Shown: positions 6,960 through 13,779 of the stretch, in pieces
Layout of the letters: every line of letters starts with the position of its first letter
Numbering within the stretch: the first letter of the stretch is position 1
Source: Chloroflexota bacterium
Lineage (GTDB): Bacteria; Chloroflexota; Anaerolineae; JACRMK01
Assembly (NCBI GenBank): GCA_016200765.1
Contig: JACQEC010000022.1
Coordinates: 1-16,899 of the forward strand
Direction of reading: 5' to 3'
Length of the DNA stretch: 16,899 nucleotides
Made by a program: the position numbers and the translations under genes
The notes under the pieces: model-generated
What the model was told of the DNA's origin: nothing
The model's input: only the letters and a program-made list of their open reading frames with translations
The model's database searches: none

Positions 6960-7928
6960 CTATCCACCCGCGACCGGCAACCCCAACTCCCCCGCGGGTT
7001 CGCGCGCATCCGCGCCCCGGTCCCAAATGCGGCAGAACGAGCACAACCCCGGCGCGCTCGTAGGCTGGCCGCAGTATTCGCACTCATGCAGGACAACCTC
7101 GTCATGCGCTTTTTGGAACAGGCCCTCCTGGCGCGCGCGCAGGAACTCCAGGTAGAAACTTAGCTTCGCGCCCGGCGAGTTGGTTTCCAGTTGATTCAAT
7201 AATGTCTTGTAGAACAGCGTCGTCGCCCCCTCGGCGTGCGGGCACTCGTCGTAAATGTAATCAATGCCCCTCACAATGGCGTAGGCCGCCATCTCCCTCT
7301 CATAAAAGCGGCAGAGCGGCTTGACTTTGCGCGCAAATTTTGGGTGCGTGGCTTCCAGCACCGGCGACTGTCGCGCCAAATAACCGACCTGCCAGCGCAG
7401 AGTGTTCTGCATGAGCACGGCGGCCTCGTCGTCAAGGTTGTGTCCCGTCACGAGCGTGTAGCCTCCTTCCACGGCTACCCGGTTCATGATGTGGCGCTTG
7501 TTCAACCCACACACGGAGCAAGGCTTCGCTTCGCGCCGTCGCGCCAGTGACAACTCGGGGATCGTCATGCCGTAGGTCTGCTCGACGTCCACCACGTGGA
7601 GCTTCGCCTGCGGCCAGAACTTGGCCATGAACTGCACGATCTTCTCGTGCGACTGGTCGGAGTAATTGACGCCGCCGTCAATGCCAAGGCCAATATAGAC
7701 GCCGTCGGCCCGATAGCCAAGCCGCAGCAGCACATCCCAGAGCGATAGCGAATCCTTACCGCCGGAAACGGCGACAAGCAGTTTATCCTGCGGGCTGAAC
7801 ATCTGATACTTCTCAATGAAGCGCTGTACTTGCTGGGGCACCCATTCAAGGTAATGCTCGCCGCACAGCGCCAGCTTGTGATGCCGCATATTGATCGCCG
7901 CCGGGCCGCCACAAGCCTTGCATTTCAT
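6960..7928 (-). CDS. ttuA: TtuA/TIGR00269-family tRNA 2-thiolation enzyme (PP-loop ATPase)
   Basis: These enzymes use ATP to activate a tRNA uridine and replace oxygen with sulfur delivered by a ubiquitin-like carrier; Thermus TtuA makes 2-thio-ribothymidine at position 54. Domains in order: N-terminal zinc finger (Cys3, Cys6, Cys22, His25), PP-loop SGGKDS at 55-60, Cys137-x2-Cys140 and Cys229 (DECPHA), which match the three iron-sulfur-cluster ligands of TtuA, and a C-terminal zinc finger CEYC...CSFC (283-299). Length 322 fits. The start overlaps the sulfur-carrier stop (ATGA), with GGAGGG five bases upstream. The C-terminus happens to end Ala-Gly-Gly. The TtcA-type position-32 thiolases are related but lack both zinc fingers, so TtuA-type is favoured; the precise tRNA position is inferred. 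Confidence 0.88.
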   Translation of the reverse strand: MKCKACGGPAAINMRHHKLALCGEHYLEWVPQQVQRFIEKYQMFSPQDKLLVAVSGGKDSLSLWDVLLRLGYRADGVYIGLGIDGGVNYSDQSHEKIVQFMAKFWPQAKLHVVDVEQTYGMTIPELSLARRREAKPCSVCGLNKRHIMNRVAVEGGYTLVTGHNLDDEAAVLMQNTLRWQVGYLARQSPVLEATHPKFARKVKPLCRFYEREMAAYAIVRGIDYIYDECPHAEGATTLFYKTLLNQLETNSPGAKLSFYLEFLRARQEGLFQKAHDEVVLHECEYCGQPTSAPGLCSFCRIWDRGADAREPAGELGLPVAGG

Positions 7929-8122
7929 CGTGTCCCTCCCGATACTACGGCCACCAGTTTCACAGCATCTTCGTCCTGAAGCACATAGTCCGCCGTAATG
8001 AGCGTATCCTTTATCGTCGGTAAGACCGCCTCCGGATCAATACCCAGCTTCCTGAGCGCAGCCTCAATCGTCATGCCGGGCCTGACCTCCCAAGTTTTGT
8101 TGCGAAAAATGAGTTTGACCAT
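7925..8122 (-). CDS. ttuB: TtuB/MoaD/ThiS-like ubiquitin-fold sulfur carrier with Gly-Gly-Thr-Arg C-terminus
   Basis: This 65-residue beta-grasp protein of the MoaD/ThiS/TtuB class would carry sulfur as a C-terminal thiocarboxylate. It shows the family pattern: short N-terminal strands (VKLIFRNKTWEV), GMTIEAALRKLGI helix, the acidic LQDEDAVKLVAVVSGG ending. Being paired with the TtuA-like thiolase identifies it as the likely TtuB rather than the molybdopterin or thiamine carrier. Unusually, Gly62-Gly63 is followed by Thr64-Arg65; family members must expose the second glycine to be adenylated. The two Gly codons (7934-7939) form the GGAGGG ribosome-binding site of the thiolase gene, and the genes overlap by four bases. 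ATG at 8122 follows AGGAGG closely. Confidence 0.87.
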   Translation of the reverse strand: MVKLIFRNKTWEVRPGMTIEAALRKLGIDPEAVLPTIKDTLITADYVLQDEDAVKLVAVVSGGTR

Positions 8123-8148
8123 TCCCCCTCCTGAACCTCTCCGCTATC

Positions 8149-8177
8149 ATTGTAGCCAAAAGCACACCGGCGGTCAA
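8149..8177 (-). promoter_or_regulatory. Sigma-70-type promoter for the sulfur carrier/thiolase operon
   Basis: Reading the minus strand, TTGACC (8177-8172) and TACAAT (8154-8149) are separated by exactly 17 bp, about 27 bp before the carrier start. The hexamers are identical to those upstream of lon. The -35 lies only seven bases past the terminator of the preceding operon. Confidence 0.8.
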
Positions 8178-8227
8178 TGAAAACGAGGGGTTTGGACTGA
8201 CATTGACGTGGTCGGCCCAAACCCCTC
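8178..8227 (-). terminator. Rho-independent terminator of the icd-mdh operon
   Basis: An 11-bp perfect stem (8227-8217 with 8195-8185; GAGGGGTTTGG and its complement) encloses a 21-base loop and is followed on the minus strand by GTTTTC. It lies 33 bp past the malate dehydrogenase stop. The loop is long for an intrinsic terminator, though part of it may pair further. Confidence 0.75.
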
Positions 8228-8259
8228 TTCTCCGCGATACCGCGCTGGTGCGGGCGCGC

Positions 8260-9192
8260 TTAAAATTTCAGCGCGCTCATCGTGCCCCGAATGAGCGACA
8301 CGCTCTTGTCGAACATCAGCCGCTCTTCGCTCGTCAGTTTGTATTCGATGATCTGTTCCACGCCCTGCGCGCCCAGTTTGACCGGCACGCCGAAGCAGAT
8401 GTCATTCAAGCCGTACTCGCCACGCAAATACACGGAAGCAGGCACAATCAGTTTCTTATCTTTGAGGATCGCCTCCACCATCTTGGCGACCGACGCGCCC
8501 GGCGCGTAGTAAGCACTGCCGGTCTTCAGCAGCTCGACGATTTCGCCCCCGCCTTTGCGCGTGCGCTCGACAATCCGGTCAACTTGCTCCCGGCTCATCA
8601 ACTCGCCGATGGGCACGCCCGCCACCGTCGAGTAGCGCACCAACGGCACCATTTCGTCGCCGTGCCCGCCCAGCACCGACGCCTGCACGTTCTCTACGGA
8701 CACGTTCAACTCGCGCGCGATAAACGTGCGGAAGCGCGCCGAGTCGAGCACGCCGGCCTGACCAAACAACCGCTCGCGAGGCAGGCCCGTCACCTTGTGC
8801 GCCAGATACACCATCGTGTCCAGTGGGTTGGTCACCATGATATAAATGGCGTTCGGCGACGCGGCCAGCGCCTGTGCCATCACATCGCTGATAATCTTCT
8901 GGTTGATCTGGACAAGGTCTTCGCGCGTCATGCCCGGCTTGCGCGCCACGCCCGCCGTCACGACGACAATATCAGAGTCTTTCGTATCGGCGTACGAGTT
9001 TGTGCCGGTGATGACGGCGTCGTATCCGCGCACAGGTCCGGCCTGTGTCAGGTCGAGCGCCTTGCCCATCGGCATCTTTTCAAGTTGTGGAATATCCAGC
9101 AACACGAGGTCGGCTATTTCAGCGGCCGCGAGCCAGTGGGCCGTGGTCGCGCCGACGTTTCCCGCACCGACAATCGTCACCTTATTTTTCAT
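8260..9192 (-). CDS. mdh: Malate dehydrogenase, NAD-dependent, LDH-like type
   Basis: This enzyme oxidises malate to oxaloacetate with NAD in the citric acid cycle. The 310 residues show the Rossmann motif GAGNVG (9-14), Asp33 at the end of the second strand (NAD rather than NADP), the mobile active-site loop ARKPGMTR with Arg84 and Arg90 (malate-type specificity rather than the Gln of lactate dehydrogenase), TNPLD, Asp150 and Arg153, and the catalytic GGHGDE with His177. This is the LDH-like MDH group, and the text is close to the Chloroflexus enzyme as remembered. Start ATG follows AAAGGAG, which overlaps the TAA of isocitrate dehydrogenase only ten bases upstream, so the two are co-transcribed and probably translationally linked. 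Confidence 0.96.
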   Translation of the reverse strand: MKNKVTIVGAGNVGATTAHWLAAAEIADLVLLDIPQLEKMPMGKALDLTQAGPVRGYDAVITGTNSYADTKDSDIVVVTAGVARKPGMTREDLVQINQKIISDVMAQALAASPNAIYIMVTNPLDTMVYLAHKVTGLPRERLFGQAGVLDSARFRTFIARELNVSVENVQASVLGGHGDEMVPLVRYSTVAGVPIGELMSREQVDRIVERTRKGGGEIVELLKTGSAYYAPGASVAKMVEAILKDKKLIVPASVYLRGEYGLNDICFGVPVKLGAQGVEQIIEYKLTSEERLMFDKSVSLIRGTMSALKF

Positions 9193-9202
9193 AGTCGCTC
9201 CT

Positions 9203-10615
9203 TTAGAGGTTCGCGATCAGCGCATTCGCAAATTCGCTGGTTCGCACTTCCTTCGCCCCCTCCATCAAGCGCGCGAAGTCATAGGTCACAATCTTTTGCG
9301 CAATCGTCTTTCCCAGCGCGGCGATGATCGCGTCCGCCGCCTCGACCCAACCCATGTAGCGCAGCATCATTTCGCCGCTCAAGATAACGGAGCCGGGATT
9401 CACTTTATCGAGGTTGGCGTACTTGGGCGCGGTGCCGTGCGTCGCCTCAAAGATGGCGTGACCGGTGGCGTAATTGATATTGCCGCCCGGCGCGATGCCG
9501 ATGCCGCCGACTTGCGCCGCCAGCGCGTCGCTTAAATAATCGCCGTTCAGGTTCAGCGTCGCAATCACGTCGAATTCTTCCGGGCGCGTCAGCACCTGCT
9601 GAAGGGTAACATCGGCGATGGAGTCCTTGATCATCAACATCTTCTTCCATCGGCCGCCCCCGTGCGTGGGCATCAGCCTTAAGCCGCGCTCCACCTCCAA
9701 GCGAATCTCGGCTTGCTGTTCAACGGTCATCGTCTCGTAGCCGGGGTCGGTCATCTTGGCATTGTCTTCAACGCTCAAGTTGGGGTTCCTATCGGCGTTG
9801 TCCAGAATCCAGCTCTCCCGTTGCGTAACCACCTTATCGCGATATTCGCGTGTAGCCAGTGCATAACCCCAATCTCGAAATGCCCCTTCCGTGAACTTCA
9901 TGATATTGCCCTTATGGACCAGGTTGATGCTCTTGCGGTTGAATCGCAGGGCGTAATCAATCGCCGCGCGCATCAGGCGCTCGGTGCCCAGCGCCGACAC
10001 GGGTTTGATGCCGACTCCGACCATATCCATCGCGTCAAGGCCAAAGCGCACCTTCTTGAAATCTTTGGGCAGCTGCTCCTTTATGAAGGTTAATACCTTC
10101 ATCGCCTCCGGCGAGCCAGCCTGATAATCAATGCCCGCGTAAATGTCTTCCGTGTTCTCCCGGAATACCACCATATCAACCTTTTCCGGGTGCTTGACCG
10201 GTGAGGGCACTCCGCTGAAATACTTGACCGGGCGCAGGCATACGTACAGATCAAGCATCTGCCGCAGCGCGACATTCAATGAGCGGATGCCCTTACCCAC
10301 CGGTGTAGTGAGCGGGCCTTTGATGCCGACCCGAAACTCGCTGAAAGCGTCTACCGTTTCCTGCGGGAGCCAGTCGCCGAACCGCCTGAACGAATCTTCA
10401 CCGGCATACACTTCCATCCAGTGGATTTTGCGTCGCCTGTCGTACGATTTCTCAACCGCCGCATCCATCACCCGCACGCTGGCGGCCCAGATGTCGGGCC
10501 CCGTTCCGTCGCCGCGAATGAACGGGATGATCGGATGATCGGGCACAGCCAGCGTCCCGTTTTGCAGTGTTACGGGTTCTCCGCCTGCCGGCGGTCTGAT
10601 GTGGTCAAATTTCAT
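9203..10615 (-). CDS. icd: Isocitrate dehydrogenase, NADP-type, long form
   Basis: This enzyme decarboxylates isocitrate to 2-oxoglutarate. Visible signatures are FIRGDGTGPDIW near 32-43, GPLTTPVGKGIRSLNVALRQ with Ser112 (the substrate-binding serine that is phosphorylated in E. coli), FRENTEDIYAG, LVHKGNIMKFTEGAFRDWGY, NLNGDYLSDALAAQVGG and EATHGTAPKYA. The Lys-Tyr after HGTAP and the Tyr/Arg in VTYDFARLM match the 2'-phosphate-binding residues of NADP-dependent enzymes. At 470 residues it is about 50 longer than the E. coli and Bacillus enzymes because of an insert around residues 265-330 (RESWILDN...DPGYETMT...LMPTHGGG) of the kind I remember from cyanobacterial enzymes. AGAGG precedes the ATG; 73 bp separate it from pckA, with no obvious promoter. 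Confidence 0.95.
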   Translation of the reverse strand: MKFDHIRPPAGGEPVTLQNGTLAVPDHPIIPFIRGDGTGPDIWAASVRVMDAAVEKSYDRRRKIHWMEVYAGEDSFRRFGDWLPQETVDAFSEFRVGIKGPLTTPVGKGIRSLNVALRQMLDLYVCLRPVKYFSGVPSPVKHPEKVDMVVFRENTEDIYAGIDYQAGSPEAMKVLTFIKEQLPKDFKKVRFGLDAMDMVGVGIKPVSALGTERLMRAAIDYALRFNRKSINLVHKGNIMKFTEGAFRDWGYALATREYRDKVVTQRESWILDNADRNPNLSVEDNAKMTDPGYETMTVEQQAEIRLEVERGLRLMPTHGGGRWKKMLMIKDSIADVTLQQVLTRPEEFDVIATLNLNGDYLSDALAAQVGGIGIAPGGNINYATGHAIFEATHGTAPKYANLDKVNPGSVILSGEMMLRYMGWVEAADAIIAALGKTIAQKIVTYDFARLMEGAKEVRTSEFANALIANL

Positions 10616-10688
10616 GATCTTACCCTCTGTTTGGAATCATATGTATTTGCGCTTCAGCCCTTCGCGCATAGTCACGATGTGGCCATGC

Positions 10689-12182
10689 TTAAATCGCCGC
10701 CACTATATCAGGATGTAATTCTGGGAATTTGTGCAACCATGACTGGCGCTCGGCTCGCAATCGGCTCATCATGCGACCGTAGCGTTCCGCGCCGTAGATC
10801 TCATATGGATCAAACACAGATAGATCAACCCCTTCAATTTCCACCGCCGTCTCGTAGCCGAGGTTTTGGTCCATCTTCCATGCCGCCTGCCCGCGCACAA
10901 TGCTTTCAACGGCCTTGAGCGTCACCTGTGGCGTGATTTTGCGGCCATCCTCCATCCCGCCGACCTTGCCCGTGTTGACCAGATAGACTTGTACGTGAGG
11001 ATTGCGCTTCAGGATCTCAAAAAAGATGTTGCCCTGTTTGTGATACTCGTCGAGGATGAACGGATCGAAGGCCACGACACGCAGAGGTTCGCCGATTCGG
11101 GTCGGATCGTCTGCGGACGTGACAGTAGACTCGCCAAGCATGAAAAACGCCGCCGCCTGCGCCGCCGACGTCAGCCGCCCGACTGGCGGGATGTCGTAGC
11201 GACGAGTGTTAAAGAAAATGACGTCGGCGCGTGGCAGATCAATGCTTTCCGCCGTATTGGCAATCGCCTGCCGCTGCACAATCGCCCGCCCGTTGGTCGA
11301 AATCTCCCAGTTGTCGAAGTCAATTTCGCCCGTGTTCGGGTCAACGTAGATGTTTTCCCCAATCGCTTCTGGCTGGCGTGTCGCCGGCAGAATCTCCGGC
11401 TGGGTGCTGATGCTGTCCGTCTTGACGTAAAAAGCATCCTCGGTGCCGTAGCAGAACGTGTCCGGTCGAAGGAGGTTGATATCGTCCTGCAGTACAACCA
11501 CACGCTCCGGCGAGCGCAGGTCGTGGTCGTTGACGGTGATCGTTGTCTTGCCCGTTCCACTTAACCCGAAGATCAGCGCCCCCTTATCAACCAACTGGCC
11601 ATGTTCCTTTATCTGGATGACCTTACTGCCCGCATGAAGCCCAAGGCCGCCGCGATGTTCGCGCATGATGTGCATGGCGGCGCGAAGACTGCCCATTTTG
11701 CATTCGCCATAGTAATCCGAGCCCAATACGTACGTATAGACTTTGCCGTCCGGCGTCGGGTGGATATAGATCATCAACTCGGGCCAATCCGGCACCTGCA
11801 CGACGACAATATCAGGCTCTTTCGGCGTAGCCGGAACGAACATATTGCGCGATAGCATATGCGCCAACTGGGCGTACGCTCGCGGCACATAGAAGTGTGT
11901 GCGGAAACGGCACTCGGGGTTCTGCACAAGATCGCGCTCGACCAAAATGACATCCTGCCCTCGCAGGTAATCTTGAACTTTGCGGATGCGCTCCTCTTGC
12001 GCCGCGGTGGGCTGATAGACCACGAAGGTGTGCTTGGCACTGCGAGAGCGAATGCGCGTGTGATAGACGGCGATACCCCATTGGTTCGGTATTTCCGACG
12101 TCCAGGCGAGCGCGCGCAACTCTGCCGGAGATAAATCTTTAAGCAAGGTTCGTGGCTTGATGGGGTTGGTAAGAGCAGACAC
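10689..12182 (-). CDS. pckA: Phosphoenolpyruvate carboxykinase, ATP-type, divergent branch
   Basis: This enzyme interconverts oxaloacetate plus ATP with PEP plus CO2, linking the citric acid cycle with gluconeogenesis or with anaplerotic carboxylation. The P-loop GLSGTGKTT (Lys212) is exactly that of ATP-type PEPCK. Aligned by eye with the E. coli enzyme, YYGECKMG keeps the metal-binding Lys, LGLHAGS the metal-binding His, GEIDFDN, IPPVGRLT and YLVNTG all match. The kinase-2 motif is altered: the usual GDDE is here VLQDDINLL (Asp233-Asp234), and the segment after it is unlike well-studied members. Length 497 is slightly short of typical. Start is GTG with GAGGT five bases upstream; the DUF1385 gene ends 19 bp before it. 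GTP-type PEPCK is excluded by the P-loop form. Confidence 0.85.
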   Translation of the reverse strand: MSALTNPIKPRTLLKDLSPAELRALAWTSEIPNQWGIAVYHTRIRSRSAKHTFVVYQPTAAQEERIRKVQDYLRGQDVILVERDLVQNPECRFRTHFYVPRAYAQLAHMLSRNMFVPATPKEPDIVVVQVPDWPELMIYIHPTPDGKVYTYVLGSDYYGECKMGSLRAAMHIMREHRGGLGLHAGSKVIQIKEHGQLVDKGALIFGLSGTGKTTITVNDHDLRSPERVVVLQDDINLLRPDTFCYGTEDAFYVKTDSISTQPEILPATRQPEAIGENIYVDPNTGEIDFDNWEISTNGRAIVQRQAIANTAESIDLPRADVIFFNTRRYDIPPVGRLTSAAQAAAFFMLGESTVTSADDPTRIGEPLRVVAFDPFILDEYHKQGNIFFEILKRNPHVQVYLVNTGKVGGMEDGRKITPQVTLKAVESIVRGQAAWKMDQNLGYETAVEIEGVDLSVFDPYEIYGAERYGRMMSRLRAERQSWLHKFPELHPDIVAAI

Positions 12183-12201
12183 GGAGTACCTCGTAATGAG
12201 T

Positions 12202-13140
12202 TTAGGTCGCCTGTGGGACAGCCGTGTCCACAGTAGAGCGGCTAGGTCGAAGGTCAGGCGCTAGCCCCTCGGCGAGCAACACCTTTCGCAGCGCGACGAT
12301 GGCGACTTCGAGCATCGCATCATCGGGCGGCCGCGTGGTCAGGCGCTGTAGAGCCATACTCGGTGCCAGAAGCCATCGCACGAGACGGTTACTGTAGTGC
12401 GCCGCGCCGAAGCGAATGAACTCGTAGGCCACCGCGGCAATAACCGGAATGAGCGCCACACGCGATAGTATCCGTTCGAGCAGGGGTGGGCGCCCAAGCG
12501 CGGCAAAGAAGAGGATTGATAGCACCACCACAACGAGCAAGAAACCGGTGCCGCAACGCGGATGCATCAACGAGAATCTCTGCACGGAAGCAGGCGATAG
12601 TTCCGCTCCGGCCTCGTACGCGTTGATCGTCTTGTGCTCCGCGCCATGATACTGGAACACACGCCGCACGTCCGGCAGCCTTCCGACGGCAACGAGATAC
12701 CCCATCAGGATCGCAAACCTCACTCCCCCTTCCAGCAGGTTGGTGACCAGATCAGAGGCTATCTGTTGGTCAATGAGTCCAACCAAGAACGCAGGCAAGA
12801 CGAAAAAGATGCCAATCCCCGCAGACAGCGAAAACAACAGCGTGCCCCACACGACTGGGCCTTGGAAGGATACCGATGCTTGGTCGTCGGCGACCGCGAC
12901 GTTGGCGGAATATAACAGCGCCCGCACACCCAGCCCCAGCGTGTCCCCCAACAACGTCAGTCCGCGCAAGAACGGCCACTGCGCCCAACGCGCTCGATAG
13001 AGCGGGCTTGTGAGCGGCTCGCTGTACAGCACTATCTGCCCGTCCGGCGCGCGCACGGCGACCGCAAACACCTGCCGACCGCGCATCATGACGCCTTCAA
13101 TAACAGCCTGTCCTCCGTAATTCAGCCGAGCCACGTCCAC
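12202..13140 (-). CDS. YqhQ-like membrane protein, DUF1385 family
   Basis: This is a conserved integral membrane protein of unknown biochemical role. The family hallmarks are all here: NYGGQAVIEGVMMRG at the N-terminus, YHGAEHKTINAYEAG in the middle, and HPRCGTGFLLVVVVLSILFF next to the following membrane segment. There are about four strongly hydrophobic stretches (near residues 85-125, 130-155 and 195-240). The start may be GTG at 13140 or the in-frame GTG at 13134, the latter having GGAG five bases upstream; ATG just upstream is out of frame. In many Gram-positive genomes this gene lies near rpmE, tdk and prfA/prmC, and here too it is next to tdk with rpmE close by, so the neighbourhood is conserved. 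The function remains unassigned. Confidence 0.88.
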   Translation of the reverse strand: MDVARLNYGGQAVIEGVMMRGRQVFAVAVRAPDGQIVLYSEPLTSPLYRARWAQWPFLRGLTLLGDTLGLGVRALLYSANVAVADDQASVSFQGPVVWGTLLFSLSAGIGIFFVLPAFLVGLIDQQIASDLVTNLLEGGVRFAILMGYLVAVGRLPDVRRVFQYHGAEHKTINAYEAGAELSPASVQRFSLMHPRCGTGFLLVVVVLSILFFAALGRPPLLERILSRVALIPVIAAVAYEFIRFGAAHYSNRLVRWLLAPSMALQRLTTRPPDDAMLEVAIVALRKVLLAEGLAPDLRPSRSTVDTAVPQAT

Positions 13141-13182
13141 TCCATACCTGAGAGTTTTGAGTTACGATGCCAGCGCTAGAGG

Positions 13183-13779
13183 CTAGCCTTGCGTCGTCGG
13201 CGATACGCGCGGCACCACATGATGTCTGCGGCACCGCGCCTGATAGGCTTCGCTCGCCCCAACCAAAATCACCGGGTCAAAATAGGACGCCGGTTGGTCG
13301 TTAATCAGTCGTTGCGTGCGGGTAGCAGGCGCGCCGCACACCATGCAGATAGCGTGGAGTTTCTCAACCTCCTCGGATTGCGCCATCAGCAGGGGCATCG
13401 GGCCAAACGGCTCGCCCCGGAAATCCAAGTCAAGCCCGGCGATGATCACACGTTTGCCGCGCTCGGCAAGCAGACTGCACACCTCGGCCACCTGCGCGTC
13501 AAAAAACTGCACTTCATCTATGGCCACCACATCCGTGCCCGGCTCGACCAGAGCCAGAATGTCGGCGGCCTTCTGCACGGTGACGGCGTTCATATGCGCG
13601 CCGCTGTGCGAGCTAACCTGCCCTTTCTCGAAGCGGGTATCAAGGCTGGGCTTAAAGACCTGTACTCGCTGCCGCGCGATTTCGGCGCGCTTGACGCGAC
13701 GGATAAGCTCTTCCGACTTGCCGCTGAACATACCGCCGCAGATGAGTTCGATCCACCCGCCATCTGGCCGTTGTTTCAT
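13183..13779 (-). CDS. tdk: Thymidine kinase, type II (TK1-like)
   Basis: This enzyme phosphorylates thymidine to dTMP in nucleotide salvage. The 198 residues have the P-loop GGMFSGKS (15-22), the IDEVQFF segment with the catalytic Glu89, AGLDLDFRGEPFGP (the lid-proximal GLDxDF signature), and a structural zinc site with Cys145, Cys148, Cys183 and His186. These define the zinc-containing tetrameric TK1 class. The ATG overlaps the stop of the upstream membrane-protein gene (ATGA), indicating translational coupling. DUF1385 follows after 42 bp without a visible promoter or terminator. Confidence 0.95.
   Translation of the reverse strand: MKQRPDGGWIELICGGMFSGKSEELIRRVKRAEIARQRVQVFKPSLDTRFEKGQVSSHSGAHMNAVTVQKAADILALVEPGTDVVAIDEVQFFDAQVAEVCSLLAERGKRVIIAGLDLDFRGEPFGPMPLLMAQSEEVEKLHAICMVCGAPATRTQRLINDQPASYFDPVILVGASEAYQARCRRHHVVPRVSPTTQG

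Noticed and set aside
8203..9327. Long plus-strand open frame (374 codons) opposite mdh
   Set aside because: It is the antisense of a strongly conserved malate dehydrogenase, rich in His/Arg/Ala as expected for a shadow frame, with no family signature.
10616..10688. Possible promoter or hairpin between pckA and icd
   Set aside because: Only weak AT-rich hexamers and a CATATG palindrome; no pair at correct spacing and no stem with a T-run.
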